A stretch of 64,000 nt of DNA from Salinilacustrithrix sp034522155 (lineage in GTDB: Bacteria; Actinomycetota; Acidimicrobiia; Acidimicrobiales; Salinilacustritrichaceae): contig JAXHLP010000005.1 of NCBI GenBank assembly GCA_034522155.1, forward strand, positions 496,001-560,000. The letters run 5' to 3'. The position numbers were made by a program, and so were the translations under genes. Shown one piece after another: positions 39,914 to 48,305 of the stretch. Position 1 is the stretch's first letter. The number at the start of each line of letters is the position of its first letter. The notes beneath the pieces were generated by a model that saw nothing but the letters and a program-made list of their open reading frames with translations, was not told the origin of the DNA and ran no database searches.

Positions 39914-40287
39914 TACACCGTGGTGCCGAGCTCCGCTTCGCCGTGCACGGGGTCGTGGTCGGGCTCGGTGACCTCGACGCCGCGCAGGGCGAGGTCGATG
40001 GCGAGGTCGGTGAAGATGTCGTGCATCTCGCCGCGGTACCGGAGCTGGATCTCCCGGGTGTCGCGGTACCGGCCGAAGACGCTGTCCTCCTCGAGGACCT
40101 CGAGGCCGGCCGAACGGGCGTTTCGGACCTTGTCCGAGGCGAGGATGAACAGATCGGCGTGGTCGGGCAGCGCTTCGGACAGCTCTTCGAGCGCAGCGAG
40201 CACCAAACCTTCCTCGATCGTCCCGGACAGCTCACCGTTCTCGTCTTCGGTGAGGCCGAGCGTCCTGGCGGTGGTGAGCACATGCAT
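39913..40287 (-). CDS. Unknown 124-residue acidic protein
   Basis: Not recognised. Begins MHVLTTARTLGLTEDENGEL, is acidic, probably alpha/beta, with AALEELSEALPDHADLFILA and a conserved-looking REIQLRYRGEMHDIFTDLAI; there is no signal peptide, transmembrane segment or cysteine. The ATG at 40287 is chosen over 40341 because GAGGAAG lies at a good distance before it. Monocistronic, with tandem terminators after it, and divergent from an acyltransferase gene; two copies of a 14-bp repeat lie in between. Coding pattern and Shine-Dalgarno argue for a real gene. Confidence 0.65.
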   Translation of the reverse strand: MHVLTTARTLGLTEDENGELSGTIEEGLVLAALEELSEALPDHADLFILASDKVRNARSAGLEVLEEDSVFGRYRDTREIQLRYRGEMHDIFTDLAIDLALRGVEVTEPDHDPVHGEAELGTTV

Positions 40288-40392
40288 CGGCTTGGCTTCC
40301 TCCTCGGAATCGGACGATCTCAACGATGCCGCGGCCGGCACCGATCGACAACCCCGAGTCTGCCTTCTGTGGCCACCGTCACGCGCGCACCT

Positions 40393-40484
40393 ACGACGAA
40401 ATGACGACGAAGTCGGAATGAGTTGCAGGACCTGATGCGGCCGCCGCGGTCAGGCGGACGGATCAGACCGACGACGAAATGACG
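40393..40484. repeat. Two copies of ACGACGAAATGACG, 78 bp apart, in a divergent promoter region
   Basis: Exact 14-mers at 40393-40406 and 40471-40484; both continue with a similar R-C-G-R-A-G. They lie between the unknown 124-aa gene (minus) and the acyltransferase (plus) in the 248-bp gap. Candidate operator pair; no family recognised. Confidence 0.5.
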
Positions 40485-40503
40485 GCGGAGCGAGACTCAG
40501 ACC

Positions 40504-40509
40504 TACCCT
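40504..40509 (+). promoter_or_regulatory. -10 element TACCCT, 7 nt before a mini-ORF ATG
   Basis: TACCCT ends 7 nt before the ATG at 40517, the spacing seen at other leaderless starts in this window, suggesting that the mRNA begins at the mini-ORF. Confidence 0.45.
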
Positions 40510-40516
40510 GATCCGG

Positions 40517-40543
40517 ATGTTCGCGGAGGTCCGCGGTGCCTGA
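40517..40543 (+). CDS. Possible 8-codon leader peptide MFAEVRGA
   Basis: ATG-TTC-GCG-GAG-GTC-CGC-GGT-GCC-TGA. It contains the Shine-Dalgarno GGAGG (40525-40529) of the next gene and its stop overlaps the acyltransferase start region (GTG at 40536). If translated from a leaderless mRNA it would couple or gate translation of the acyltransferase. No attenuator hairpin or special codon run is seen. Purely predicted from layout. Confidence 0.35.
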   Translation: MFAEVRGA

Positions 40544-42500
40544 ACCGATCAAATCCGGCCGACGGTACCTGCCCGGTCTCGACGGTCTGCGGGCCGTCGC
40601 GGTGCTGGGCGTGATCGCCTATCACCTGGGGCTCGAGGCCTTCCCCGGGGGCCTGCTGGGCGTCAGCGTGTTCTTCACCCTGTCGGGCTACCTGATCACC
40701 GACCTGCTGTTGACCCAGATCCGCGCCGCGGAGTTCTCGCTCGGTTCGTTCTGGATCGCCCGGGCCCGCCGGTTGCTTCCTGCGCTGTTCGTGCTCCTCG
40801 TGGTGGTGGCCGCCTGGGTCACCGTGATCGGGCCCCACCAGGGCCCCGAGTTCCGGGCGGCAGCCGGGACGGCCGCCGCGTACGTCAACAACTGGTGGCT
40901 GATCTTCCGCGACGTGTCGTACTTCGCCCAGTTCGACGCGCCCGGACCGCTCAACCACCTGTGGTCGCTCGCCATCGAGGAGCAGTTCTACGTGGTCTGG
41001 CCGCTGCTGGTCCTGGTCGGCACGAGAACGATCCGGGAAGTGGCACCGCAGCGGCTGCGGCCACGGTTCGGTCTCCTGATCCTGGCGCTGGCCGCGCTGT
41101 CGGCGGGGTTGATGGCCCTGCTCTTCGAGCCCGGCACCGACCCGTCGCGGGTGTACTACGGCACCGACACCCGCGCGGCCGAGCTGCTGGTCGGCGCGGC
41201 CCTGGCGACGGTGTGGCCGAGTCAGCGGCTGCGGGCGACGGTGTCGTCGGGCGCGCGGACCGCGATCGACGCCGTCGGGGCCGCGGGCCTCGGGGTCATC
41301 GCCATCATGTTCCTGCGCGTCGGGGAGTTCTCGCCGTTCCTGTACCAGGGCGGGTTCATCGTCCTCGCCGTGGGGGTCTCGGCCGTGGTGGCCTCGGTGG
41401 CCCATCCCGCATCCCGGCTCGGTCCGGCGCTGGGCTGCCGGCCGATGCGCTGGATCGGCGCCCGCTCCTACGGCATCTACCTGTGGCACTTCCCGATCAT
41501 CATCCTCACGAACCCGGTGGGGGAGACGCCGAGCCTGCCCCGGGCCGTGGTCCAGGTCGCCGCCACCTTCGGCGTCGCTGCCCTGTCGTGGCGCTTCGTC
41601 GAGGACCCGATCCGCCACGGCGCGCTCGGGCGGCTGTGGGAGCAGTGGCGTGCTGGGCGGGTCGACCGCCGCCTGACGCCGCGGCGTGGCGCCGCCGTGG
41701 CCGGTGGGGCCGTGGTGCTCCTGCCGGCGCTCGCCGGATTCGCCGGCGCCGGCATCGACGACGACGTCAGCCCGGCCGACGACGAGCTCGCCATCACCGA
41801 GACCGTCCGCGCCGACGACGGCGCTTCGGCCACCTCGACCGCCACGACGCCGGGCGGCGCTCCCGGCCCCTGCACGTCGGTCGTCCACGTGGGTGGCTCG
41901 ACCTCGCTGGGGCTGGTGTCGAGCTCCTACATCCCCGACGAGGACCAGCAGATCCCGGCGGAGTACGCGCGTGTCGGGGCGACGACCCAGCACTACGAGA
42001 TCGCCGGGGGCCGGGCCATCATCGAGGGGTACCAGGACAATCCGCCGGCAGAGGCGTCGGCCCAGAAGTGGCGCGACCAGGGCTACGAGGGGTGCTGGGT
42101 GTTCGCGCTCGGCACGATGGACGCCGCCAACGTCGGCATCGGCGCGCCCACCCCCATAGACGAACGCATCGACCGGATGATGGCCGTTGCCGGCGACGAC
42201 CCCGTGCTGTGGGTCAACGTCAAGACCATCGCCGACACCGGCTCGTGGCGGTCGGAGGTCATGCCGCCCTGGAACGAGGCGCTGCGCGAGGCCTGCCGGC
42301 GTCACGGCAACCTGCGCGTCTACGACTGGGCCGCCGACGTGGAGGACGAGTGGTTCGACACCGATGGCATCCACCAGGACGGCGACGGCTACGTGGCCCG
42401 TGCTGAGCACATCGCCGATGCGCTCGCGGCCGCCTTTCCCGGGGCCGAGGCGACCGCCGAGACCCCGACCGCAGGCGAGGGCTGCGAGTTCGACCTGTAG
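40536..42500 (+). CDS. Acyltransferase-3 (OafA type) with C-terminal SGNH-like domain
   Basis: A 654-residue paralogue-like relative of the protein at 23171-25087. Helices span about 15-400 with GLDGLRAVAVLGVIAYHL, GVSVFFTLSGYLIT, ARARRLLPAL and the catalytic-region NHLWSLAIEEQFYVVWPLL. After a last helix near 400 comes an extracytoplasmic SGNH-like domain: VVHVGGSTSLG (usual Asp before Ser replaced by Gly), FALGTMDAAN and the catalytic DGIHQ. Probably O-acetylates a surface glycan. GTG start 6 nt after GGAGG, overlapping a mini-ORF. Confidence 0.85.
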   Translation: MPEPIKSGRRYLPGLDGLRAVAVLGVIAYHLGLEAFPGGLLGVSVFFTLSGYLITDLLLTQIRAAEFSLGSFWIARARRLLPALFVLLVVVAAWVTVIGPHQGPEFRAAAGTAAAYVNNWWLIFRDVSYFAQFDAPGPLNHLWSLAIEEQFYVVWPLLVLVGTRTIREVAPQRLRPRFGLLILALAALSAGLMALLFEPGTDPSRVYYGTDTRAAELLVGAALATVWPSQRLRATVSSGARTAIDAVGAAGLGVIAIMFLRVGEFSPFLYQGGFIVLAVGVSAVVASVAHPASRLGPALGCRPMRWIGARSYGIYLWHFPIIILTNPVGETPSLPRAVVQVAATFGVAALSWRFVEDPIRHGALGRLWEQWRAGRVDRRLTPRRGAAVAGGAVVLLPALAGFAGAGIDDDVSPADDELAITETVRADDGASATSTATTPGGAPGPCTSVVHVGGSTSLGLVSSSYIPDEDQQIPAEYARVGATTQHYEIAGGRAIIEGYQDNPPAEASAQKWRDQGYEGCWVFALGTMDAANVGIGAPTPIDERIDRMMAVAGDDPVLWVNVKTIADTGSWRSEVMPPWNEALREACRRHGNLRVYDWAADVEDEWFDTDGIHQDGDGYVARAEHIADALAAAFPGAEATAETPTAGEGCEFDL

Positions 42501-42518
42501 GCAGCGCCGCGCAGGTGG

Positions 42519-44450
42519 TCAGGATTCGAGCCGGCGTTTGACGGCATTGATCACACCGCCGGTGAGCACCGCCTGGATCTGGCGTTGCGAGAGGCGGTGC
42601 CGGACCGGGAGCGGCTCGCCGTCGACGAGCACCGTGATGTCGCCGCCCTTCTCCAGCTCGCTGCGGACCGAGGGCAGCTCGAGCACCGAACCCTGTTCGA
42701 CGCGGGCCCGGTCGGCCGGGTCGGCGAACTCGAGGGGCAGGACGCCGTAGTTGGCGAGGTTCTGCCAGTGGATGCGGGCGAACGACTCGGCCAGTACGAC
42801 CCGCAGGCCGAGTGAGCGGGGCGCGAGGGCGGCGTGCTCGCGTGACGAGCCCTGCCCGTAGTTGCTCCCACCCACGACGGCGTGGGGACCGTCCTCGGCG
42901 CGTGCCCGCTCGGGGTAGGTTTCGTCGACGGGGTCGAAGCTGAACTCGGCGAGCTCGGGCAGGTTGGACCGGTACGGGAGCACCTTGGCGCCGGCCGGGC
43001 TGATCTCGTCGGTCGAGATGTCGTCGCCCATCGCCAGCAACACCGGGCACGTCAGCGCCTCGGGCAGCTCGTCGAAGTCGGGGAACGTGGCGATGTTCGG
43101 GCCCTTGAGGAGCATCACCTTGGCGCCCTGGTCGTCGGGCTCGACCAGCATCCGGGTGTTCACGTGGGTCTCGGACGGGGGTGTGTAGGCGGGGTAGTCC
43201 ATGTCGAGGGTGCGCGGGTCGGTGATCACGCCGGTCAGTGCCGAAGCGGTCGCCGTCTCCGGGCTGCACAGGTACACCTGGTCCTCCTTGGTGCCCGAGC
43301 GTCCGGGGAAGTTGCGGGGCATGGTCCGCAGGCTGATCGTGTCGGTGGCCGGGGCCTGGCCCATGCCGATGCAGCCCATGCACCCGGACTGGTGGATGCG
43401 GGCGCCGGCGGCCACGAGGTCGAACATCCACCCGCCCCGGCTCAGGGCCTCGAGGGTCTGGCGGCTCGTCGGGTTGACGTCGAAGCTCACCCGGTCGTCG
43501 GTCTGGCGGCCCTGCACGATCAGCGCGGAGATCGCGAAGTCGCGCAAGCCCGGGTTGGCGGAGGAGCCGATCACCACCTGGGCGATCTCGCGCCCGGCGA
43601 CCTCGGAGACGGGCACGACGTTGCCAGGGCTGGTCGGTTGGGCGATGAGCGGTTCCAGGGTCGACATGTCGACCTCGTCGGTCACGTCGTAGGTCGCGCC
43701 CTCGTCGGCCTCGAGCGCCACGAAGTCGTCGCCCCGCCCCTCGGACTCGAGGAACCGCTGCACCTCGGCGTCGGCGGGGAACACCGTGGTGGTCGCGCCG
43801 AGTTCGGCGCCCATGTTGGCGAGGACGTGGCGGTCCATCGCCGACAGCTTCGCCACCCCCGGCCCGTGGTACTCGACGATGCGGTTGGTGCCGCCGTCGA
43901 CGTCGTGGCGCCGCAGCAGCTCGAGGATCACGTCCTTGGCACTCACCCAGTCGGGGAGCTCGCCGGTGAGGTGGATGCCCCAGATCTCGGGCATCGTGAC
44001 GTAGTACGGCTCGCCGGCCATCGCCATGGCGACGTCGAGGCCGCCCGTGCCGATGGCCAGCATCCCGAGCGACCCGGCGGCACACGTGTGGCTGTCGGAG
44101 CCGAGCAGGGTCTTGCCGGGGATGCCGAAGCGCTGCATGTGCACGGGATGGCTCACGCCGTTGCCGGGCTTGGAGAACCACAAGCCGAACCGCCGGGCCG
44201 CGCTGTGGAGGAACTGGTGGTCGTCGGCGTTGCGGCTGTCGGCTTGGAGCAGGTTGTGGTCCACGTACTGGGCCGACAGTTCGGTGCGGACGCGGTCGAG
44301 CCCCATGGCCTCGAGCTCGAGCATGACCATGGTTCCGGTGGCGTCCTGGGTCAGGGTCTGGTCGATCCGGAGGCCGATCTCGGAGCCCGGTTCCATCTCT
44401 CCGGACACGAGGTGATCGGCGATGAGCTTCTGGGCGACGTTCTGGGCCAT
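42519..44450 (-). CDS. acn: Aconitate hydratase, short (Aquifex-type)
   Basis: A 643-residue aconitase with the [4Fe-4S] ligands in GSDSHTCAAGSLG and SGCMGCIGMGQAP and the swivel-domain active-site loop VVGGSNYGQGSSREHAA. It isomerises citrate and isocitrate in the TCA cycle. At about 640 residues it is of the short class rather than the 900-residue AcnA common in Actinobacteria, and lacks long insertions. AAGGA precedes the ATG at 44450. Divergent from an acyl-CoA dehydrogenase gene. Confidence 0.9.
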   Translation of the reverse strand: MAQNVAQKLIADHLVSGEMEPGSEIGLRIDQTLTQDATGTMVMLELEAMGLDRVRTELSAQYVDHNLLQADSRNADDHQFLHSAARRFGLWFSKPGNGVSHPVHMQRFGIPGKTLLGSDSHTCAAGSLGMLAIGTGGLDVAMAMAGEPYYVTMPEIWGIHLTGELPDWVSAKDVILELLRRHDVDGGTNRIVEYHGPGVAKLSAMDRHVLANMGAELGATTTVFPADAEVQRFLESEGRGDDFVALEADEGATYDVTDEVDMSTLEPLIAQPTSPGNVVPVSEVAGREIAQVVIGSSANPGLRDFAISALIVQGRQTDDRVSFDVNPTSRQTLEALSRGGWMFDLVAAGARIHQSGCMGCIGMGQAPATDTISLRTMPRNFPGRSGTKEDQVYLCSPETATASALTGVITDPRTLDMDYPAYTPPSETHVNTRMLVEPDDQGAKVMLLKGPNIATFPDFDELPEALTCPVLLAMGDDISTDEISPAGAKVLPYRSNLPELAEFSFDPVDETYPERARAEDGPHAVVGGSNYGQGSSREHAALAPRSLGLRVVLAESFARIHWQNLANYGVLPLEFADPADRARVEQGSVLELPSVRSELEKGGDITVLVDGEPLPVRHRLSQRQIQAVLTGGVINAVKRRLES

Positions 44451-44596
44451 GGTCCTTGCCTACCCGGATCTGCTGGTCATCTGCACCGGTCGGCGCACAG
44501 GAACACGACGTCGGACCGTCGACGTCTGCTAGCACAGGTGGCGTACCCACCCGCGGACGGCGCCGCACTCGCACCGACACTCGAAGGATCAAACCG

Positions 44597-45880
44597 ATGG
44601 CATGGGATTTCTCCACCGACCCCGAGTTCCAGGAGAAGCTGGACTGGATCCAGCGCTTCTGCGAGGACAAGGTCGGACCTCTGCACCACATCTTCCCGTA
44701 CGCGGTCCGGCTGCCGGATCCGGCGGTGCAGGCCTACGTCCTCGAGCTCCAGCAGGAGGTCAAGGACCAGGGTCTGTGGGCGCTGTTCCTCGACGAGGAG
44801 CTCGGTGGGCCGGGCCTGGGCCAGCTCAAGCTCGCCCTCGTGAACGAGATCCTCGGCAAGTATCCGGCGGCGCCCCAGCTTTTCGGTGCCGCGGCTCCCG
44901 ACACGGGGAACATGGAGATGCTCGCCGCCTACGGCACCGAGGAGCAGAAGAAGCGCTGGCTCGAGCCACTGATCAACCAGGAGATGTTCTCGGCCTACTC
45001 GATGACCGAGCCTCAGGGCGGTTCCGACCCCAACCTGTTCAAGACCACGGCGGTCAAGGACGGCGACGAATGGGTGATCAACGGCGAGAAGTGGTTCACG
45101 TCCGCCGGCCGGGTCGCCGACATCCTCTTCGTGATGTGCACCAACGGCATGTTCGTCGTGCCTCGCGACACGCCGGGCGTCGAGATCATGCCCGAGCCCC
45201 GCAACCACAATCACATCAAGTACCACGACGTGCGCGTCCCGGCCGACCACCTGCTCGGCCCCGAGGACGGCGCCAAGGTCCTGGCCCAGCGTCGGTTGGG
45301 AGGCGGGCGGATTCACCACGCGATGCGCACCATCGCCCAGTGCCGGCTGGCCTTCGACATGATGTGCGAGCGGGCCCTGTCCCGCGAGTCGCACGGCGCC
45401 ATCATCGCCGAGCACCAGATGGTCCAGGAGAAGATCGCCGAGTCCTACGCCAAGCTCAACATGCTGCGGCTGTATGTGCTCGAGACGGCCTGGAAGATCG
45501 ACCAGACCTCCACCCAGGAAGCCCGCACGGACATCGCGGCGGTGAAGTTCACGATGGCCCGGATCCTGCGGGAGATCTCCTTCGACGCGCTCCACATCCA
45601 CGGCTCGCTCGGCACCACCAACCTCACCCCGCTGCAGGACATGTACGCCAACGCGCCCACCATGGGCCTGGCCGACGGAGCCGACGAGGTCCACAAGGCA
45701 TCGGTCGCCCGCCGGGTGCTCAAGGACTACCGGCCCCACGAGGGCGACTTCCCCCGGGAGTTCATCCCCTACAAGAAGGAAGAGGCCTGGGAGAAGATGC
45801 AGCCGGTGTTCGACCAGAACCCCGAGCTCGCCGAAGCCGCCCAGAACTGGAAGCGGTACTTCGACAAGCGCGGCGGCTGA
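44597..45880 (+). CDS. Acyl-CoA dehydrogenase family protein
   Basis: A 427-residue flavoprotein of the ACAD10/11-like subgroup. The start MAWDFSTDPEFQEKLDW follows GAAGGATC. Motifs are FSAYSMTEPQGGSDPN (first ACAD signature), NGEKWFTSAGR, and at the C-terminus LADGADEVHKASVARRVL (second signature region). It oxidises an acyl-CoA thioester at alpha-beta carbons; chain specificity is unknown. The upstream open frame in the same phase (from 44456) is not homologous and is left out. Convergent with the next gene after 16 bp. Confidence 0.88.
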   Translation: MAWDFSTDPEFQEKLDWIQRFCEDKVGPLHHIFPYAVRLPDPAVQAYVLELQQEVKDQGLWALFLDEELGGPGLGQLKLALVNEILGKYPAAPQLFGAAAPDTGNMEMLAAYGTEEQKKRWLEPLINQEMFSAYSMTEPQGGSDPNLFKTTAVKDGDEWVINGEKWFTSAGRVADILFVMCTNGMFVVPRDTPGVEIMPEPRNHNHIKYHDVRVPADHLLGPEDGAKVLAQRRLGGGRIHHAMRTIAQCRLAFDMMCERALSRESHGAIIAEHQMVQEKIAESYAKLNMLRLYVLETAWKIDQTSTQEARTDIAAVKFTMARILREISFDALHIHGSLGTTNLTPLQDMYANAPTMGLADGADEVHKASVARRVLKDYRPHEGDFPREFIPYKKEEAWEKMQPVFDQNPELAEAAQNWKRYFDKRGG

Positions 45881-45896
45881 CGTCCAGCGCCACCGC

Positions 45897-46874
45897 TCAA
45901 TCCGCGATCGGCACGGAGGGTGTCGTGGGCGGGTAGCTCTGGCCCAGCAGCCGGATCCAGTCGGGGTCCCGGTGGGGGTCGTCCGGCGTCGCAGCGTCGA
46001 GGCCACGGGAGCGCAGATCGTCGATGAACGTGTCGACGACGAGCGCCAGGGTCAGGTCGTCATCGTGGTCGAGGGCCCGGTCCCGAGCCTCGTGGTCGGG
46101 GAAGACCTCCGCCTTCCACGAGACGGCGATCCGCACGTCGTCGTCCGAGCCGGTGCCGAGCACGGCACCGTCGTTTCGCATCTCCCAGCCGCCGTCGACC
46201 CGGACGAGTCGCGAGTCGTGGGTCAGGCCCCGGACGAACGGGACGTCGTCGCCGCCGACGGTGGCGACACCGTGGTAGGTACGTTCGTTGTCGGCGAGCA
46301 CCGCGACGTTCTCGAAGGGCGGCTCGACGATCGCGACGGGTCCTCGAGGACCGTTGGGCCAGTAGTGGAACGCTCCGCCCGGGCCGTCGTAGAACCAGGA
46401 CACCGCAGTCGCCAGCGTGACCCGCCACCGCTCGAACAGCCCGGATTCCAGCATCGTCTTGAGGAGCCAGACGGGATGGTCGTTCCGGGTGAAGCCACGG
46501 AACGCCGGCACGTCGAGGTGCGGGACGAACGGGACGACGCTCGGCAGCATCACGTTCACGTAGACCGTCGTCGGTGAGACGCTCGCCTCGTTCCCGAACA
46601 GGTCGCGAGCGCCGGCGAGAAACCGATCATTGTGGAGGATCCGGTCGGCGCCGGGCACCAGCGGCCGACCGTCGATCGCGAAGTCGCAGCGGAACCAGGG
46701 TGGTACGTACGTCGTCGCCTGTGCGCCGCCGGTGGCGGTCACCTCCTCCTCCGATCCGGCGTACCTGGCGATCGGCCAGTACTGCTCGACGTCCCGCACG
46801 GAGGAGAGAACGGCATCGGGATCGTCCCACGCAGGTTCGATCCGGACCGCCCGCTCGGTTGCTGTCTCGACCAC
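45897..46874 (-). CDS. Unknown protein with a possible Fe(II)/2-oxoglutarate oxygenase-like H-x-D...H triad
   Basis: A 325-residue cytoplasmic protein. I do not recognise the family. The stretch TVYVNVMLPSVVPFVPHLDVPAF contains H119-x-D121, and NERTYHGVAT contains H201, a spacing compatible with a cupin-fold metal triad as in 2-oxoglutarate oxygenases; an Arg in PFVRGLTHD (15 residues after H201) could bind a carboxylate. The start GTG 46874 follows AGGGGGCGAC; a -10-like TACTGT lies a little upstream. Longer frame to 46919 lacks support. Neighbours do not suggest a pathway. Confidence 0.55.
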   Translation of the reverse strand: MVETATERAVRIEPAWDDPDAVLSSVRDVEQYWPIARYAGSEEEVTATGGAQATTYVPPWFRCDFAIDGRPLVPGADRILHNDRFLAGARDLFGNEASVSPTTVYVNVMLPSVVPFVPHLDVPAFRGFTRNDHPVWLLKTMLESGLFERWRVTLATAVSWFYDGPGGAFHYWPNGPRGPVAIVEPPFENVAVLADNERTYHGVATVGGDDVPFVRGLTHDSRLVRVDGGWEMRNDGAVLGTGSDDDVRIAVSWKAEVFPDHEARDRALDHDDDLTLALVVDTFIDDLRSRGLDAATPDDPHRDPDWIRLLGQSYPPTTPSVPIAD

Positions 46875-46987
46875 GTCGCCCCCTGGATTCGTCCTGCTCC
46901 CGCGAACAGTACCCGGCACGCATCGACCGTGTCGCCACCGGCGGGCGGGCGCACGGCGACCGACCGCAGTCCGGCGCCGTCGGCGCC

Positions 46988-46993
46988 TAGCGT
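46988..46993 (+). promoter_or_regulatory. -10 element TAGCGT of the lipoprotein hydrolase (leaderless type)
   Basis: TAGCGT ends 6 nt before the ATG at 47000; no Shine-Dalgarno sequence is present. Confidence 0.45.
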
Positions 46994-46999
46994 GACCGG

Positions 47000-48163
47000 A
47001 TGCTCCGCCGTCACCTTCGTCGCTTCCTGTTCACGATCCTCGCCGCCACCGTGTTGGTCGCGTGCGGGGGGTCCGACGAGGAGGCCGAGCCGACGACGAC
47101 CGAACCCGAGGCAACCGTCGACGACTCGACCGGTGGCGAGCGGACCGACGAGTCCGTCGACGCCGATGCCGTCGACACGCCCGCGCCCGATCAACCCGGC
47201 CCGTACGCCGTGGGGCGTCGGACCGAGCAGGTCGTCGACGCGAACCGCGACGACCGCGCCCTGACCGTCGAGGTCTGGTACCCGGCCGCTGACGCCGGTG
47301 AGACCACCCCGTACGAGCTGCTGCCGGGCGTCACCTTCACCTCCGACCTCTCGACCGTGGATGCGCCGCCTTCCGGGGACGGGCCCTTCCCGCTCGTCGT
47401 GTTCTCCCACGGCTCCGGTGGCCTGCGGCAGCAGTCGACGTCGATCGTCGAGACCATCGCATCCCACGGGTTCGTGGTCGTGGCGCCGGACCACGCCGGC
47501 AACACGGCCATCGACCAGCTGCTGGGGACCGAGACCGAGCGCGACATCACGGCGCGGAACCGGGTACTCGACACCCGTTTCCTCATCGACGTGGTCGAGG
47601 CCGACGGTCTCGCTTCAGAACTCGCCGATGCCGACCGTGTCGCGGTCATGGGCCACTCGTTCGGCGGGTACACGGCGCTCGCCGTGGCGGGCGGCGCCGG
47701 CGACCTTCCCCCCGATCCCCGCGTGGACGCCATCGTCCCGTTGGCTCCCGCGTCCGGACTGTTGCCCGACGACTCGCTGGCTGCGATCGAGGTGCCGATG
47801 CTCATCGTGACCGGGAGCGAGGACGAGACCACGCCCGTCGACGACCAGTCGACACGCCCGCTCGAGCTCGCAGGCGGGCCGGCGACGTTCGTCGAGATCG
47901 AAGGCGGCGGCCACGCCGTCGTGACCAACATCTGCGACATCATCGACGCGGTCTCCGGGGCCGATGCCGACCTGCCGCCGGGCGCGGTCGATGCCGCCCG
48001 TTCCCAGGCTGGATCGACCTGTGATCCCGATGCCGAAGTCGATGTCGAGGACGCCTTCGACATCACCGAGCACTACTCCGTGTCGTTCCTGCGGCAGCAC
48101 CTGGCCGACGACGAGCGCTACGCCGATCCCGACGAGATCGAGGGAGCGACCATCCGGTCATGA
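47000..48163 (+). CDS. Alpha/beta-hydrolase lipoprotein (PAF-acetylhydrolase/dienelactone-hydrolase-like)
   Basis: A 387-residue exported lipoprotein: basic start, hydrophobic run and lipobox LVAC (Cys22), then an acidic, Thr-rich spacer (about 23-70) and an alpha/beta-hydrolase domain. It has the oxyanion region VVFSHGSGG, the nucleophile elbow VAVMGHSFGGYTA, a likely acid in TGSEDETTPV and the catalytic His in EGGGHAV. Members cleave esters of phospholipids or lactones. It stands alone; a Cys pair near the C-terminus (NIC and STC) may form a disulfide. Confidence 0.85.
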   Translation: MLRRHLRRFLFTILAATVLVACGGSDEEAEPTTTEPEATVDDSTGGERTDESVDADAVDTPAPDQPGPYAVGRRTEQVVDANRDDRALTVEVWYPAADAGETTPYELLPGVTFTSDLSTVDAPPSGDGPFPLVVFSHGSGGLRQQSTSIVETIASHGFVVVAPDHAGNTAIDQLLGTETERDITARNRVLDTRFLIDVVEADGLASELADADRVAVMGHSFGGYTALAVAGGAGDLPPDPRVDAIVPLAPASGLLPDDSLAAIEVPMLIVTGSEDETTPVDDQSTRPLELAGGPATFVEIEGGGHAVVTNICDIIDAVSGADADLPPGAVDAARSQAGSTCDPDAEVDVEDAFDITEHYSVSFLRQHLADDERYADPDEIEGATIRS

Positions 48164-48305
48164 CCACGGGAGCCATCCCCGGAGGTCCCACCCGGTCCCC
48201 TCGTGGATCGGTGCCCCGACGGGCGCGTCGGGCTGCTCCGTCTCGTCTGCATGGCCTTCGGCGGGTCGGTGGGGACACCGAGTCGCGGTAGGGAGGAAGA
48301 TCGAG

